Source: Bacteroidota bacterium
Lineage (GTDB): Bacteria > Bacteroidota > Bacteroidia > Flavobacteriales > Flavobacteriaceae
Length of the DNA: 64,000 bases
Direction of reading: 5' to 3'
Assembly: GCA_024279425.1 (NCBI GenBank)
Contig: JAJRRO010000100.1
Coordinates: 85,916-149,915 of the forward strand
This document shows, in pieces, positions 43,908-53,179 of the stretch (position 1 is its first letter; every line of letters starts with the position of its first letter). Made by a program: the position numbers and the translations under genes. The notes under the pieces are model-generated. The model was given only the letters and a program-made list of their open reading frames with translations, ran no database searches and had not been told where the DNA came from.

Positions 43908-44762
43908 TTATTCAAATAAAGCTTTAATGCCATTTTTTAGTTCGTAAACAGATTTCACCTCGTTGACATCTAGAGGCTTATCAAAAACGGTAAGTTCATC
44001 CATCAAGCCAACATAGCTTAGACCTAACATGATTTTTGCCTTTTCTTCTTCCCATGTAAAAGGATCATTTACATCTTTTACAAGGCCTTTGAATTCGCCG
44101 TCTAGGTATAATTTACATACAGATGTATTGGTGTTCACTTCGGAATACGTAATGACAATGTGTGTCCATTTTCCGGTTTTAAAAGGAGGTTGTTTTACGG
44201 TAACGGTACGTTTTTCTACTTCGGCGTCATCGTTTTTCTCCTCCGGATTCCATACCTCTAAATCGCCCATAACACCTAATCTAAATTCTCTTGGGAGGTC
44301 TTTTGTGAAATCTACCCATAAAGCAGCGTCGTTGTACTTATGGTCTGTAATATTTATTGGATCACAATAGCCTGGCTCTAAGTCTTTATCAGGGTCTAAT
44401 TGAAGCCAAAACGAAACCGAGCCACTCCAAGATTTTGAACTGTATGCTAAGTTTTTAGAACCGTTATAATAAATGGCAGATGTGTTTTTCTTTTTAAAGT
44501 GAAGCGCATCACCAGTAAGGCCTTTATTTTTGGCTAAAACAACATCAGGGTTGTGCAAACCAGGTTTGACATTATCTGTTTTTTCATAGTTTTCAGCGGT
44601 ATAAATCAGTGAATCGCCAACTGATATATCTGCAGTTGTTGTTCCGTCAAATGAACTGTAAAAAAGAACATGATCTTTTAATTGCTTGTTTTGCGCAAAA
44701 GCGATACTTGTAAGTAGAAAAAAGTATAACCCAGATGTAGACAAAAGCATATTTATTTTCAT
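43908..44762 (-). CDS. Secreted LamG (concanavalin A-like) domain protein
   Basis: A 284-residue exported protein: a signal peptide of about 23 residues (ending AFAQ), then a LamG-like/laminin-G_3 jelly-roll domain. Typical strands are LFYSSFDGTTTADISVG, SVSFWLQLDPDK, GKWTHIVITYSEV, CKLYLDGEFKGLV and the end GLMDELTVFDKPLDVNEV. Such modules bind sugars or proteins on the cell surface. No catalytic residues of a lyase or hydrolase are seen, so it is probably a binding protein. It stands alone on its strand with a promoter-length gap of about 130 bases on both sides and belongs to the same accessory block. Confidence 0.82.
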   Translation of the reverse strand: MKINMLLSTSGLYFFLLTSIAFAQNKQLKDHVLFYSSFDGTTTADISVGDSLIYTAENYEKTDNVKPGLHNPDVVLAKNKGLTGDALHFKKKNTSAIYYNGSKNLAYSSKSWSGSVSFWLQLDPDKDLEPGYCDPINITDHKYNDAALWVDFTKDLPREFRLGVMGDLEVWNPEEKNDDAEVEKRTVTVKQPPFKTGKWTHIVITYSEVNTNTSVCKLYLDGEFKGLVKDVNDPFTWEEEKAKIMLGLSYVGLMDELTVFDKPLDVNEVKSVYELKNGIKALFE

Positions 44763-44887
44763 GATTTTTTGATTTTGTACTTTGGTTAAAGATAATCTAA
44801 CAGTTTTTTAGCTTCTATTTATGTATTTTACTTTTTAAATTATTAATTCTCGCTTTTTTATACTTTATGAAGCTTTGAGACCCCACG

Positions 44888-47149
44888 TTACAGATTTAAC
44901 CAATAGGTCAGTTTAAAGACCAAGGCTCTGTTTTTACTGACGAAACCAGATGGAAAATAGTTTTCTGTATAAACGATAAAGAAATCGGAAGCTGGTTTGT
45001 AGCGCCATTGCAACCTTGCATTCAAATTCATATTATCGGCCAGGTTGTTATACTGATAATAGCCAGTAAAGAACAATTTATCAGTAAAAGTGATATCTAA
45101 CTTAGGCCCCAAGAGAATCAATTCTTCATCGCCATAATCATCAGGTAATTTTAGATTATTGTAATCAAAACGCATCGTTAAATTAACATAAGGCTGAAAA
45201 CGCATGTTCAACTCGCCGCCCAAATTCAGATTGGTGCCATTGTAAAACCCACCATAGGTAGAGTTCAACAAAAAATTGAATTTGCGGGTCGTATTACTTT
45301 GATAAGTAGCTGAAATCGTATTCCAATGAAACCCCTCCCCTTCCAAAAATTTCGTGTATTTAAAATTATTTACTGGATTAAAATCTAGGGTTAATTGTTG
45401 AAAAATATATTGGTAATCGAAGGTCAGGTTCGAGGAATTTTGAAAATCAAAAACATAACCAAGGGCAAATTCTCTATCTACCAAGGGGCCGTTTGGTAAA
45501 TAGGTGTCATTTATACTTGCTTGGGGACCCGTAAATAATAGCCCACTATTTTTAGGATACATTTGGTAAGCCACCTCGGAATAATAACCAATTTGGCCTG
45601 GATATACATTACTGCCTGGTACAAAACCCACTTCTGCATTAAAGTTTTTATTTACAAAGAAGCTTCCGAAATTTGCACTCAAACTACGGTCTGAATATTG
45701 AAAAAAGGCCGAGCCTGACAAGGTCTTTGATGTATTTCGAGCATCGAAAGATTTAGCCAAAAATGAACTATGGTACCATCTGTTGTCTTTACTTCGAAGT
45801 ACTAAATCGGCATCAATCACTCGATTATAGGTGTTTGGTTTGAGCTGTTCATCTAAGTTGGACGTACCAAATATACTGGGATGGTAATATTTTAAAGAAT
45901 CCGTTTCACCAACTCCTAAACTTTCTTTATTCACAAAAGTCATTGAAAAACTAGACTGTTGCCAAAACCTTCTTTGCACCGTGGCAACGGTATAGTTTTG
46001 AGCAGGAAGCCCTAATTCCAACATTTTCTTTGTTTGCATATTCATAAGGCCCAAACGCCATTTTTCATTTATGGAGCCACTAAGTCTAGCACCATACAAA
46101 ATGGGTACTTTTTGAGAGATACCGGCTGTGTCTTGAACAATACCGATACGCCTTGAGAAAAATGGTCTGGCGGAGGCAAAACCAGCATTAGCAAATAGGT
46201 CGGTATTTTCTAGGAAAAATTGTCTTCGCTCAGGAAACTGAAATTCAAATCTGGATAAATTAAGAATTTGCTGATCGACTTCAATTTGAGAGAAATCTGG
46301 ATTTACCGTGAGGTCTAAACTCATAGAAGGTGTGATACCTATTTTGGCATCGAAGCCGCCCTGCAGTTCTTCAGAGGATTCAATAGGTTCTACCTGCCGA
46401 TTTTGAAATGAGCCTCCAGAGACATACGGAATAACCGAAATGTTGGTTCTGGCCTTGGGAATTGGATCCTCCCATATAAGTTGCCCGGCATAGGCAAAGG
46501 TACCGGTAAAGAACTGTCTAGGCGTTTTTACCCAAGCTGACTTAACATTTCGCTTTTTATCAAGTCTATCAAAAGTGACATTCCATTCTTTTACATCGCT
46601 TTTGTACTTAAAACTTTTAAATGGGATAGCCAATTCTGCAATCCACTTATCTTTATATCGTACTACTTTAGAATACCATTTATTGTCCCAATATATATTG
46701 AACGCATTTTCCCCAACACCACCACTAGATAATGTGCCATCTCTTTTTGCTCCAGCGGCGGTAACGTTAAAAAAATATCCATTCAGGCGGTCGTTGTAAG
46801 GGCCAACAATAAAAGAAACGTTATCATTTATAGGGTAGTTGAAATCTCTGCGAAGGGTACTAACAACATCAGGGCTATCATCATCATAACAAACAAATGA
46901 TATATAAAGAAACTCATCGTTGAAGGTCATGCGTGCTTCTGTTTGAAATGGAGAAGGTAGGCTGTCAACAGGGAAGTTCTGATACCAATTATCCGCTACA
47001 TCTGCCTCCTTCCAGACCTGTTCATCAAGAACGCCATCGAGCACAATTTCTACGTCTGATTTTTTAATCTTCAATTTTGTTCCTGGAAGATTTTGGGCAT
47101 GTGCAATTGAGAACATTAATAGCATGGCCAATAGAAGATGATATTTCAT
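44888..47149 (-). CDS. DUF5916 outer-membrane protein with CBM9-like domain
   Basis: A 753-residue outer-membrane protein. After a signal peptide (MKYHLLLAMLLMFSIAHAQ, chosen start 47149; an ATG at 47275 would add 42 foreign residues) comes a CBM9-like sugar-binding domain (VEIVLDGVLDEQVWKEAD, ending in WAYAGQLIWED-type sequence), then DUF5916, a region of beta strands typical of an outer-membrane barrel. Its conserved start is FDAKIGITPSMSLDLTVNPD and FSQIEVDQQILN, and FPERRQFFLEN; the C-terminus (KNRALVFKLTYWLNL) ends in an aromatic-type strand. The protein probably binds or passes glycans at the cell surface. It is complete. It lies next to the aldolase remnant and near two sugar-binding proteins. 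Confidence 0.85.
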   Translation of the reverse strand: MKYHLLLAMLLMFSIAHAQNLPGTKLKIKKSDVEIVLDGVLDEQVWKEADVADNWYQNFPVDSLPSPFQTEARMTFNDEFLYISFVCYDDDSPDVVSTLRRDFNYPINDNVSFIVGPYNDRLNGYFFNVTAAGAKRDGTLSSGGVGENAFNIYWDNKWYSKVVRYKDKWIAELAIPFKSFKYKSDVKEWNVTFDRLDKKRNVKSAWVKTPRQFFTGTFAYAGQLIWEDPIPKARTNISVIPYVSGGSFQNRQVEPIESSEELQGGFDAKIGITPSMSLDLTVNPDFSQIEVDQQILNLSRFEFQFPERRQFFLENTDLFANAGFASARPFFSRRIGIVQDTAGISQKVPILYGARLSGSINEKWRLGLMNMQTKKMLELGLPAQNYTVATVQRRFWQQSSFSMTFVNKESLGVGETDSLKYYHPSIFGTSNLDEQLKPNTYNRVIDADLVLRSKDNRWYHSSFLAKSFDARNTSKTLSGSAFFQYSDRSLSANFGSFFVNKNFNAEVGFVPGSNVYPGQIGYYSEVAYQMYPKNSGLLFTGPQASINDTYLPNGPLVDREFALGYVFDFQNSSNLTFDYQYIFQQLTLDFNPVNNFKYTKFLEGEGFHWNTISATYQSNTTRKFNFLLNSTYGGFYNGTNLNLGGELNMRFQPYVNLTMRFDYNNLKLPDDYGDEELILLGPKLDITFTDKLFFTGYYQYNNLADNMNLNARLQWRYKPASDFFIVYTENYFPSGFVSKNRALVFKLTYWLNL

Positions 47150-47284
47150 GAATTCGATACTTTTTTGTTTAACGACTAACAAAACTCCAAATACAATGAA
47201 AAATCGATCAAAAAAGGCACGAAACTTCATATGTTTTCTTAAAAGAGTAATGCATTGATTTCTAAAGTAACCCAATCATAGAAA

Positions 47285-48045
47285 TTATAGCGTATTAACA
47301 TTGTTCAAGTCCTCAAATGCTTTTTTCAAGCGTTCGCTAAGTGTTTTTTCTCCTTCTCTAAGCCAAACTCTTGGGTCATAGAACTTTTTATTCGGTTCAT
47401 CATATCCGTTGGGGTTTCCTATTTGAGACTGCAGGTAATCTTTCTTTTCCTGAACATAATCGCGAATTCCTGTTAGGAAGGCGTACTGTAAATCGGTATC
47501 AATATTCATTTTTATTACTCCGTAGCTGATTCCTTCCCTTATTTCTGCTACTGTAGAGCCGGAGCCTCCATGGAATACAAAATTGATATGGTTGTTTTCA
47601 ACACTGTATTTTTTTGTTATAAATTCCTGTGAGTTTTTAAGAATCTTAGGGGTTAACTTTACATTACCGGGTTTGTAAACACCATGTACGTTTCCAAAAG
47701 CAGCGGCTATGGTAAATTGTGGACTTACTTTGGACAGTTCCTCATAGGCATTGCCTACTTCTTCTGGCTGAGTGTACAATTTAGAATCATCTACATCCGA
47801 ATTGTCTACACCATCTTCTTCACCTCCGGTAATTCCTAATTCTATTTCAAGGGTCATTCCCATTTTACTCATCCGTTTTCGGTATCCTTTACAGATTTCA
47901 ATATTCTCTTCTATGGGCTCTTCAGAAAGGTCTATCATATGCGAACTGAATAATGGTTTGCCCGTTTGCTTAAAATGTTCTTCGCTAGCATCTAGTAGAC
48001 CATCTACCCATGGCAATAATTTTTTCGCACAATGATCGGTATTGC
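47285..48045 (-). pseudogene. Class II fructose-bisphosphate aldolase gene, 5' end missing
   Basis: The open frame encodes the C-terminal 70 percent of a type A class II aldolase (FbaA-like, usually about 355 residues). It reads TDHCAKKLLPWVDG, with the zinc-ligand His, then LEIELGITGGEEDGVDN, FTIAAAFGNVHGVYKPG, FVFHGGSGS, KMNIDTDLQ and YYDP-like KFYDPRVWLREGE to a normal end. Homology begins only at about 48040; the first 100 or so residues, including the start of the barrel, are absent and the upstream bases have a stop in frame. An ATG at 48016 inside the homology gives a 243-residue frame without the zinc-ligand His of TDHC, so activity is unlikely. A further full-length aldolase gene elsewhere is assumed. 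Confidence 0.75.
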
Positions 48046-48253
48046 TAAAAAAACAGTCGTAATACTTAAAAGCATTTCATAGAACAATCTAATACAGAAC
48101 CATACTCAGATTGAGAAACAAGCCCTTAAGTATATCGCTAAAAGGTTATGAAAGATTTTATATTGTAAAAATATTTCTTTTCCTTTGTAAAGGAACTCTT
48201 TATTTTGTTCATTTCAAAACTTTTACCATTTTGAATATTAGAAAAATACTATT

Positions 48254-49180
48254 ATGATTCTCACAGTCTGCCCAAATCCATCCATTGATACTTACGCATG
48301 GCTACAAATTTTCAGAAATGGCGAAGCAAACCGAATAGCCAAAATGAAGGAGTTTCCTGGAGGAAAAGGAATACATGTAGCTATGGCCTTAAAAGAATTA
48401 AAGAGTGCCGTTTCTCTTATTGGGAATTGGGCCGGTACTAATGGGGAATGGATAAAAAACAATCCTCAATTAGCAAAAATAGAGATATCGGGAATCCAAC
48501 TTATGGGAAACAATAGAAAGTGTTATACTTTTAGATCTGGCCTTGAAAAAAAATTAAACAACACCGAGTTGCTGGAACCCGGGCCCGAAATGATGGCAGA
48601 GGATTGGAACTTATTTCTCACCCAATTTCGCATGGCTTTGAAAGGTTGTAATTTAGTTTGTCTTTCAGGCTCGTGGCCTAAAGGAGCCCCGGAGGACGCT
48701 TATTGGCAGTTATTGCAAATATGTGAAAAAGAAGACAAAAAAGCCATTTTAGATTGCTCGGGAATACAATTAAAGAATGCCTTAAAAGATAAATTTTTTG
48801 GATTACACATCAATGAGCATGAAGCTAATAGTAATTTTGGTACCGAGAACCACATTGAAATTAGGAAGCATTTAAAAGACAAGGTTTCCTTGCTTGCAAT
48901 CACAAAAGGCAAAGAGGGTCTATTTCTTCATCTAGAGGAGCTCTATGTACACGCCAATGTAGTCATCAACGATGTTAAAAGTACGGTGGGCAGTGGGGAT
49001 TGCCTAACTGCAGGAATCGCCTATGCAATTGCACAAGAACTACCATTTAACCAGATTGCTGCATACGGGGTTGCTTGTGGAGCTGCAAATTGCATGAATG
49101 AGGATTTGGGAATGCTACGATTAGAAGATGTAAATAAATTGTTGCCAAAGGTTCAATTGAATGCGGATAAATTTACCTAA
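48254..49180 (+). CDS. PfkB family hexose-phosphate kinase (tagatose-6-phosphate or 1-phosphofructokinase-like)
   Basis: A complete 308-residue PfkB kinase of the LacC/FruK subgroup. It has the N-terminal LTVCPNPSIDT (LacC/FruK type), the GGKGIHVAMALKEL substrate-binding loop (residues 37 to 50), LLEPGPEM, LSGSWPKGAPEDAY, ITKGKEGLF and the anion-hole/catalytic block TVGSGDCLTAGIAYA with Asp of GSGD at about residue 248. These enzymes phosphorylate fructose-1-phosphate, tagatose-6-phosphate or fructose-6-phosphate to a bisphosphate. The neighbouring AgaS-like gene and a GatY-like aldolase gene make tagatose-6-phosphate the best guess. A decayed partial second copy lies behind the gene. Confidence 0.88.
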   Translation: MILTVCPNPSIDTYAWLQIFRNGEANRIAKMKEFPGGKGIHVAMALKELKSAVSLIGNWAGTNGEWIKNNPQLAKIEISGIQLMGNNRKCYTFRSGLEKKLNNTELLEPGPEMMAEDWNLFLTQFRMALKGCNLVCLSGSWPKGAPEDAYWQLLQICEKEDKKAILDCSGIQLKNALKDKFFGLHINEHEANSNFGTENHIEIRKHLKDKVSLLAITKGKEGLFLHLEELYVHANVVINDVKSTVGSGDCLTAGIAYAIAQELPFNQIAAYGVACGAANCMNEDLGMLRLEDVNKLLPKVQLNADKFT

Positions 49181-49241
49181 TGTAAAATAAACTCTAAACC
49201 AAAAACACGATTATGAAAATGATTCAATTTACTTTTATAGA

Positions 49242-49263
49242 GGTCAGTAACTAGCTACTGACC
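49242..49263 (+). terminator. Hairpin behind the PfkB gene
   Basis: GGTCAGTA (49242-49249), a 6-base loop and TACTGACC (49256-49263) form a perfect 8-bp stem, 61 bases after the kinase stop. It has few T residues behind it, so its strength is unsure. Confidence 0.4.
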
Positions 49264-49307
49264 CCTAACACTTTTTATGTAACAAGCTAAAAAAGTGCAA
49301 CATTGAC

Positions 49308-49692
49308 TTAAAGGTTATGAAATATTGTATAGATATTTCTTTTCCTTTTTAAACAAACTAATTTATTTTATAAACTTTTACCATCCTGAAATTACGTAGC
49401 ATTTAAAAAGACAATGCTTCCATGCTTGCAATTACAAAAGGGAAAAAGGACCTATTTCTTTATTTGGGAATCTTTACGTACATGCCAATGCTATCATCAG
49501 CGATGTTAAAAATACTGAGAGCAGTTGGGATTGCTTAACTGCATGAATCGTTTATGCCATTTCATAAGAACTACTATCTTACCAGATTGCAACATACAGG
49601 GTTGTTTGTGGAGCCGCAAATTGAATGAATGAGGATTTGGGAATGCTACGATTAGAAGATGTAAATAAATTGTTGCCAAAGGTTCAATTGAA
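49308..49692 (+). pseudogene. Second, internally deleted copy of the PfkB gene and its upstream region
   Basis: Bases 49308-49397 resemble the promoter region of the kinase gene (48140-48240; both share AAAGGTTATGAAA, ATATTTCTTTTCCTTT and AACTTTTACCAT). Bases 49399-49692 then match the 3' third of the coding sequence (48868-49160), the last 80 bases almost without change. The first 620 bases of the coding part are missing between the two. The junction falls at a TGAA-ATTA sequence present in both parents, as expected for deletion by short homology. Stops and indels fill the coding part. It is a non-functional tandem duplicate. Confidence 0.8.
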
Positions 49693-49790
49693 CACTGAAA
49701 TTATATTCCAAAAGGTAAGACACCTTATTACTTAATTTCAAAGTCCTTGCTCTAGTCTCAGAGTTAAAACCATTTAGAGCAAAACTCCTT

Positions 49791-50942
49791 CTAGTAAATG
49801 GTAACACCTTTTACGACCCTAGAAATAGCCCCACTCAAAGATGGAGAATCTGGATTTAATCCAAGGTCTAATGATTTAAAGAATCCTAAAAGCTGTCCCA
49901 CAAGAATGTTACAAACAGAGAGATAAGCCTCATCTATTGCTTTATCACCTTCTGAAAGCACAATTGATTTGTCTAAATCAAGATTGTACAAACTTGTTTC
50001 TGATATACCTATTTGAAATAAGGGTTTTTTACCCTCATCCATGGCTTCAACCAAATCTTTCTCATAAAGAAAAACATCTTTCCTATTGGAAAAATAGTAA
50101 ACAAGCAATGTTTTTTCATTGACTACCGCTTTAGGGCCGTGTCTAAAGCCTAGATAGGAATCATTTTTACAAATTACCTGCCCGTCACTTAATTCCTGTA
50201 GTTTTAGGTGCGATTCCATAGCTGTACCATATTGCGGTCCAGAACCCAAAAATACAGTTCTCTCAAAAGGGAGTGATGCTACTTCTTTAATGGTTTCTAA
50301 ATACTTTGTAAGTACAGTATTACCATATTGTTTCAGTTTATCAATTGTGCTTTTTTGGAATTCAATATTATCAATATCATTCATAAGCAGTACGGACAAT
50401 AACATACCTGAATAACTTCCTGTCATGGCCAAACTCTTGTCATTGGCCTCTTCAGGAAGAACAAAAACATAGCTAGTATTCTTAAAAGAGTGCTTAGCAA
50501 GACTACCATCAGGGTTGCAAGTAATAATCAGATGGTAGCAATTTTCACAGTATTTATCAGCTAAATCAACAGAAGCAACACTCTCAGGACTATTGCCTGA
50601 TCTAGCAAAAGACACCATTAAAGTGGGTACGGTCGGCTCAAAGTAGTCTTGAGGATGCGAAACAAGGTGTGTTGTAGCCACAGATATGGTGGTGATTTCT
50701 TTTTTTCGCTGCAATGCTCCTTCTAAAGAATACCCAATATAGGCACTTGTTCCGGCCCCTGTAAGAACTATTTTTTCTACATCTTTAGAAATTTCATCTA
50801 GAAAATCTTTTATTTCAACTCGCTCTGAAATCACTTGATTATAAATAGCAACCCAAAGTTCTGGTTGTCCAGCAATCTCCCTTGCTGTATCAATAGCTTT
50901 TGCCCCTATCAGTTCAGTTTCATCAATATTAAGATATGTCAT
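49791..50942 (-). CDS. agaS: AgaS-like SIS domain protein (galactosamine-6-phosphate deaminase/isomerase type)
   Basis: A 383-residue protein with two SIS (sugar isomerase) domains. The first carries TGAGTSAYIGYSLEGALQ and SFARSGNSPESVASV, the second GSGPQYGTAMESHLKLQELS and a FRHGPKAVVNE block that holds a catalytic His, as in GlmS and AgaS. Its length and order fit AgaS, which in Escherichia coli converts galactosamine-6-phosphate to tagatose-6-phosphate and ammonia. The gene is divergent from the DeoR gene, with a candidate operator between, and lies near a tagatose-6-phosphate-type kinase and an aldolase gene, so this route is likely. A glucosamine-6-phosphate enzyme of similar fold is possible. 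Confidence 0.85.
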   Translation of the reverse strand: MTYLNIDETELIGAKAIDTAREIAGQPELWVAIYNQVISERVEIKDFLDEISKDVEKIVLTGAGTSAYIGYSLEGALQRKKEITTISVATTHLVSHPQDYFEPTVPTLMVSFARSGNSPESVASVDLADKYCENCYHLIITCNPDGSLAKHSFKNTSYVFVLPEEANDKSLAMTGSYSGMLLSVLLMNDIDNIEFQKSTIDKLKQYGNTVLTKYLETIKEVASLPFERTVFLGSGPQYGTAMESHLKLQELSDGQVICKNDSYLGFRHGPKAVVNEKTLLVYYFSNRKDVFLYEKDLVEAMDEGKKPLFQIGISETSLYNLDLDKSIVLSEGDKAIDEAYLSVCNILVGQLLGFFKSLDLGLNPDSPSLSGAISRVVKGVTIY

Positions 50943-51000
50943 AGATTAAATGGAATTAATAATGTCTTTTTACTTTCATAACATTATTTACAAATTTATA

Positions 51001-51017
51001 AAACTTATTTTTAGTTT
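51001..51017 (+). promoter_or_regulatory. Candidate operator of the DeoR-type repressor
   Basis: AAACT-TATTTTT-AGTTT is an inverted repeat of 5-base arms with a 7-base spacer, between the agaS and repressor genes. The core AAACTTATTTTT or a near copy recurs in the 54,741-54,838 region. The operator role is inferred. Confidence 0.5.
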
Positions 51018-51106
51018 CAAACCATTATTATATAAAATTAAAGTTTATACTTTCTTATCTTTATCAAATACCTAATAAATGCATAATAGTAATCTGGGTT
51101 ATAAGT

Positions 51107-51892
51107 ATGGATAAAAACAAATCAAAACGCTCTACTGTCGAACGACGTAAGAGCATATTGAATCTTCTAGATGAAAATGGGCAGGTGTTCGTTCATGAGC
51201 TTAGCGAACAGTTTAAGGTAAGTGAAGTAACCATACGTAATGACCTTGAGCTTTTTGAATCAAAAAAACTTCTGATACGCGGACGAGGTGGCGCCATGAA
51301 ATATGATAACTCCGTCAGCACGGATTATCATCTATCGGAGAAGGATAAAATTCATTATGCCGAAAAGATAAAAATCGGAAAAAAAGCTGCGACATTGGTC
51401 AATGATGGAGAAACCATCATTATAGATTCCGGAACTACTACGATGGAAGTCGCACGACATCTAGATGTTAAAAATTCTATTAACGTAATAACCAACGCGT
51501 TTAATATTGCCAACCAATTAATTAACGCCCAGAATATTAATATCATTGTTCCAGGAGGTACTTTAAGAAAAAATTCCCATTCCTTAGTTGGGCCTTTGGC
51601 TGAGAAAAATCTTAGAAACTTTTATGTAGATAAGGTATTTTTAGGCGTCGACGGTTTTGATATATCTCAAGGTGCTTTTACCCCTAATATTGAAGAGGCT
51701 TCTCTAAACCAAATCATGATAGAGATCGCCAAAGATGTTATTTTGGTAGCGGATTCTAGTAAATTTAATCGCCGTAGCCTTGCATTTATTTGTCCAGTTG
51801 ATAAAATAGACATTGTAGTTACCGATGAAAATATAGATAAAGAAGATCAAAAACGGCTACAAGACTTAGGGATAAAAGTGATTATTGCTTAG
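51107..51892 (+). CDS. DeoR/GlpR family transcriptional repressor (AgaR-like)
   Basis: A 261-residue DeoR-family regulator. The N-terminal helix-turn-helix (residues about 10 to 60) contains VERRKSILNLLDENGQV, LSEQFKVSEVTIRNDLELF and the wing LLIRGRGGAM. The C-terminal DeoR sensor domain follows: DGETIIIDSGTTTMEVARHL, VITNAFNIANQL, GGTLRKNSHSLVGPLAE, FLGVDGFDISQGAF and DSSKFNRRSLAF, the standard phosphosugar-binding segments. These proteins repress sugar or amino-sugar genes and are released by a phosphorylated sugar. The divergent AgaS gene makes AgaR-like control of galactosamine or tagatose genes the best guess. It is complete. Its promoter region overlaps the candidate operator. Confidence 0.88.
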   Translation: MDKNKSKRSTVERRKSILNLLDENGQVFVHELSEQFKVSEVTIRNDLELFESKKLLIRGRGGAMKYDNSVSTDYHLSEKDKIHYAEKIKIGKKAATLVNDGETIIIDSGTTTMEVARHLDVKNSINVITNAFNIANQLINAQNINIIVPGGTLRKNSHSLVGPLAEKNLRNFYVDKVFLGVDGFDISQGAFTPNIEEASLNQIMIEIAKDVILVADSSKFNRRSLAFICPVDKIDIVVTDENIDKEDQKRLQDLGIKVIIA

Positions 51893-52042
51893 TGAGTTAT
51901 GCCCTAATTGGTCAGCGATAGTCAAGACTGTATAACACGGAAAGAAACGTTGGTAAAATCATCCAAAACGTAATATCAAAAAAAAATGTTTATAGTCTGT
52001 TTCTTGGCAGCAATGTTTCTTCATCTAAAACCCGTATAGTAA

Positions 52043-52215
52043 CTACCCATAGAAACTCCTTTCTGGATTAGCAAAATCTTCTGTGCTTTCCACATAGCCC
52101 ACCTGAGTGCTATTTTCAGAGATTTCTTTCTCCGGTTCCACTTCCACTTCTTTGCTATTGTCTCCACCGCACCCAAAAATCAAAAATATATTTCAATTTT
52201 TTGACTAAAAGTCAT
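52043..52215 (-). pseudogene. N-terminal remnant of a DUF4874/DUF4832 lipoprotein
   Basis: On the minus strand the bases read LIFGCGGDNSKEVEVEPEKE (a lipobox and spacer), then VGYVESTEDFANPERSFYG and TAG at 52043-52045. The block ANPER-x-FY is the start signature of DUF4874/DUF4832 proteins, where ANPERGFYR is usual; the same signature appears as SNPDRGAY and PNPDRGFY in the genes at 60080 and 63617. The leader before the lipobox (MTFSQKIEIYF) is in another frame. The rest of the protein, some 500 residues, is missing. This 370-base gap holds nothing else. Confidence 0.65.
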
Positions 52216-52261
52216 GCTCCTTTTTACAAAACTCAATCTTACCTACCTGAAACGTATTGTT

Positions 52262-53167
52262 TTAAACTGATGTGTCTTCATTTTCTATTTCTGCATCTCC
52301 CGGATCAAAAGCTAAAAGGATAGCGGCAATGACAGCAAGTACAATTCCAATTATTTTATAGGTGTTGGGTACAAAACCTAATATTATCATAGCAATTACA
52401 GCAGTAATCAAAGGAGCCCCCGCATTGGTTAATGGAGAAACTACCATGGCCTTACCATACCTAAATGCAAATACCAAACACAAAGCACCTATTGCATTTA
52501 AAATCTGAATTCCTGCCGCCAACCATGGACCGTCAAACCCATAATTGATATCGTCTGAAAAATCTGTCATAAAAAGTGCAATTGGGATTAATAACAACCC
52601 AACCACCGTCATATAGAAGAAAATGCTCTCTCCAGTCATGGTTTTATTGGCAAGTTTCATAAAATAGGCCTGTAGTCCCCAAGCAACTAAAACGAGAATG
52701 GCCAATATGAACCACAAATATCCATTATCAGCTTCACTATCACCTCCAGAGTATTCAAATAACGGCAAGGCAATAATCGCAAGTACAATCCCTATGGTTC
52801 CCAGTTTACCGGTGCGCTCTTTTAAAATTAAATACGATAATATAATGGTCACCATTGGGGAAAGTGAAATGATTGGGAAAATCAAATACGTGGGCCCTAC
52901 GGTAACGGCTTTGAACAAAAACATCTGCCCGCCAGCCCCCAACAAACCAATAATACAGCCATAGAAAATTGCTTTTTTATTATATTCCAATTTCCAATTA
53001 GCCAATTTCAGAACAACAATGGCCGGTGGTATCATTGTCAAAGCCCACACACAATAAATAAGGGTTTCCGGAAAACCATTTTCCGCTGGAAGACCGGTAA
53101 ATGCCCCCCAAATACCCCAAAAAACAGTTGTTACTATCGCAAAAACTAACCATAATTTTGATTTCAT
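52262..53167 (-). CDS. EamA/DMT family transporter
   Basis: A 301-residue inner-membrane protein of the drug/metabolite transporter superfamily (two EamA repeats, about ten helices). Segments include LVFAIVTTVFWGIWGAFTG, the GGQMFLFKAVTVGPTYLIF region ending repeat 1, LGLQAYFMKL-type AWGLQAYFMKLANKT, and, in repeat 2, GALCLVFAFRYGKAMVVSPL and IIGIVLAVIAAILLAF. The C-terminus is a short acidic tail (DPGDAEIENEDTSV). Substrates of this family range from sugars and nucleotide-sugars to amino acids, so uptake of an amino sugar is only a guess from its place between the repressor gene and the kinase-aldolase operon. The frame is intact. Confidence 0.85.
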   Translation of the reverse strand: MKSKLWLVFAIVTTVFWGIWGAFTGLPAENGFPETLIYCVWALTMIPPAIVVLKLANWKLEYNKKAIFYGCIIGLLGAGGQMFLFKAVTVGPTYLIFPIISLSPMVTIILSYLILKERTGKLGTIGIVLAIIALPLFEYSGGDSEADNGYLWFILAILVLVAWGLQAYFMKLANKTMTGESIFFYMTVVGLLLIPIALFMTDFSDDINYGFDGPWLAAGIQILNAIGALCLVFAFRYGKAMVVSPLTNAGAPLITAVIAMIILGFVPNTYKIIGIVLAVIAAILLAFDPGDAEIENEDTSV

Positions 53168-53179
53168 ATATAAACAGAA

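Noticed and set aside
49201..49252. Short frame starting MKMIQFTF behind the kinase gene
   Set aside because: It is only 13 codons and ends inside a hairpin; no support for a gene.
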